Source: Planococcus sp. CPCC 101016
GTDB lineage: Bacteria > Bacillota > Bacilli > Bacillales_A > Planococcaceae
Length of the DNA stretch: 64,000 nucleotides
Assembly: GCF_007859295.1 (NCBI RefSeq)
Contig: NZ_VOHB01000002.1
Coordinates: 62,001-126,000 of the forward strand
Direction: 5' to 3'
Part shown: one piece after another, positions 63,539 through 64,000 of the stretch
Layout of the letters: the number at the start of each line of letters is the position of its first letter
How positions within the stretch are numbered: the first letter of the stretch is position 1
Position numbers and translations under genes: made by a program
The notes under the pieces: model-generated
Databases searched by the model: none
Told to the model about the DNA's origin: nothing
The model's input: only the letters and a program-made list of their open reading frames with translations

Positions 63539-64000
63539 ATGGGGGAAAATGAGCTTTTTGATGTAACGATTATAGGTGGGGGACCAGCAGGATTATATTC
63601 AGCTTTTTATAGTGGCTTACGGGAAATGAAAACAAAAATTATCGAATTCCAACCGCAATTGGGGGGCAAAATCCATGTCTATCCCGAAAAAATGATTTGG
63701 GACGTGGGAGGGCAGCCGCCAATCCAGGGAGCTAAGCTCATCGATCAATTGGTCGCGCAGGGTCTGACATTCCAACCGGAAGTTGTATTAAACGAAAAAG
63801 TGGAGTCCATAGCGAAAAACGAAGAAGGAATCTTTGAAATGACTGGTTCATCGGGTATAGTGCATTTATCAAAAACAGTCATAGTGGCAGTTGGGGGCGG
63901 CATCCTGAATCCTCAAAAACTGAAGATTGAAGGAGCAGAACGCTTTGAAGTGTCTAACCTGAATTACACCGTCAAGTCCCTGGAGCACTTTAAAGGCAAG
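63539..64000 (+). CDS. Ferredoxin-NADP reductase, YumC/YcgT type (5' part)
   Basis: The first 154 codons of a thioredoxin-reductase-like flavoprotein; the gene runs off the window. The FAD-binding [16 protein letters not shown] and [18 protein letters not shown] segments match the Bacillus YumC/YcgT reductases, which lack the CxxC redox pair of thioredoxin reductase. It would pass electrons from NADPH to ferredoxin or flavodoxin, possibly to free iron from imported siderophores. Expression appears Fur-controlled from the promoter shared with the siderophore operon. Confidence 0.88.
   Translation, partial: MGENELFDVTIIGGGPAGLYSAFYSGLREMKTKIIEFQPQLGGKIHVYPEKMIWDVGGQPPIQGAKLIDQLVAQGLTFQPEVVLNEKVESIAKNEEGIFEMTGSSGIVHLSKTVIVAVGGGILNPQKLKIEGAERFEVSNLNYTVKSLEHFKGK

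Noticed and set aside
1-64000. Mobile elements, CRISPR arrays, tRNA and rRNA genes
   Set aside because: No transposase or integrase genes, no regularly spaced repeats, and no tRNA or rRNA sequences were recognised on reading both strands.

Overview
The window reads as a chromosomal segment of a Gram-positive, low-to-mid-GC bacterium of the Bacillota, most likely Planococcaceae (Planococcus or a close relative). This is inferred from gene content and protein style: GlcT/RAT control of ptsG, divergent SAM-I riboswitches on the mtn genes, YumC-type ferredoxin-NADP reductase, strong AGGAGG ribosome binding sites, and lipoproteins with short LxxC signals. No species assignment can be proven from the sequence alone. 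Gene density is high. There are no insertion sequences, prophage genes, rRNA, tRNA or CRISPR arrays.

Layout. 1-2.7 kb: end of an amino-acid ABC ATPase, mmuM, a RlaP/YcgL-type nucleotidyltransferase and a LURP-one protein. 2.9-5.4 kb: VanZ-like protein with a VanR/VanS-like two-component pair. 5.7-11 kb: mannitol operon mtlA-mtlR-mtlD. 11.2-13.6 kb: mqo and an O-methyltransferase with a palindromic operator in its promoter. 13.7-17.6 kb (minus strand): ECF S component, ptsG and glcT with the RAT/terminator between them. 17.9-23.3 kb: HAD phosphatase, cardiolipin synthase (probable ATT start), and a YeeE/YedE transporter divergent from mnmH/selU. 23.5-30 kb: SWIM-SNF2 helicase, NUDIX hydrolase, branched-chain aminotransferase, Bcr/CflA transporter. 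30.1-35.3 kb: alkaline phosphatase with a candidate Pho box, a lipoprotein, a HAAS membrane protein, CstA. 36-40 kb: proBA, DUF4395 protein, mgtE.

40.1-47.8 kb is the most interesting region. A class-I cyclic-di-GMP riboswitch precedes a secreted TIM-barrel (glycoside-hydrolase-like) protein. It is followed by a membrane HEAT-repeat protein translationally coupled to a BcsA/IcaA-like processive glycosyltransferase. A convergent gene encodes a 1074-residue membrane-anchored protein with a clan-A-like hydrolase domain. Together they look like a c-di-GMP-responsive exopolysaccharide system that I do not recognise as a described locus. A separate EAL phosphodiesterase lies at 58.3 kb.

47.9-57.5 kb holds methionine salvage: mtnWXBD (minus) and mtnKA (plus), each behind its own SAM-I riboswitch. 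The plus-strand operon continues into a ribose-type ABC importer that is a good candidate for methylthioribose uptake. 59.4-64 kb holds a siderophore ABC importer (ATPase, binding protein, two permeases) divergent from a ferredoxin-NADP reductase gene. The two share one Fur-box promoter region.
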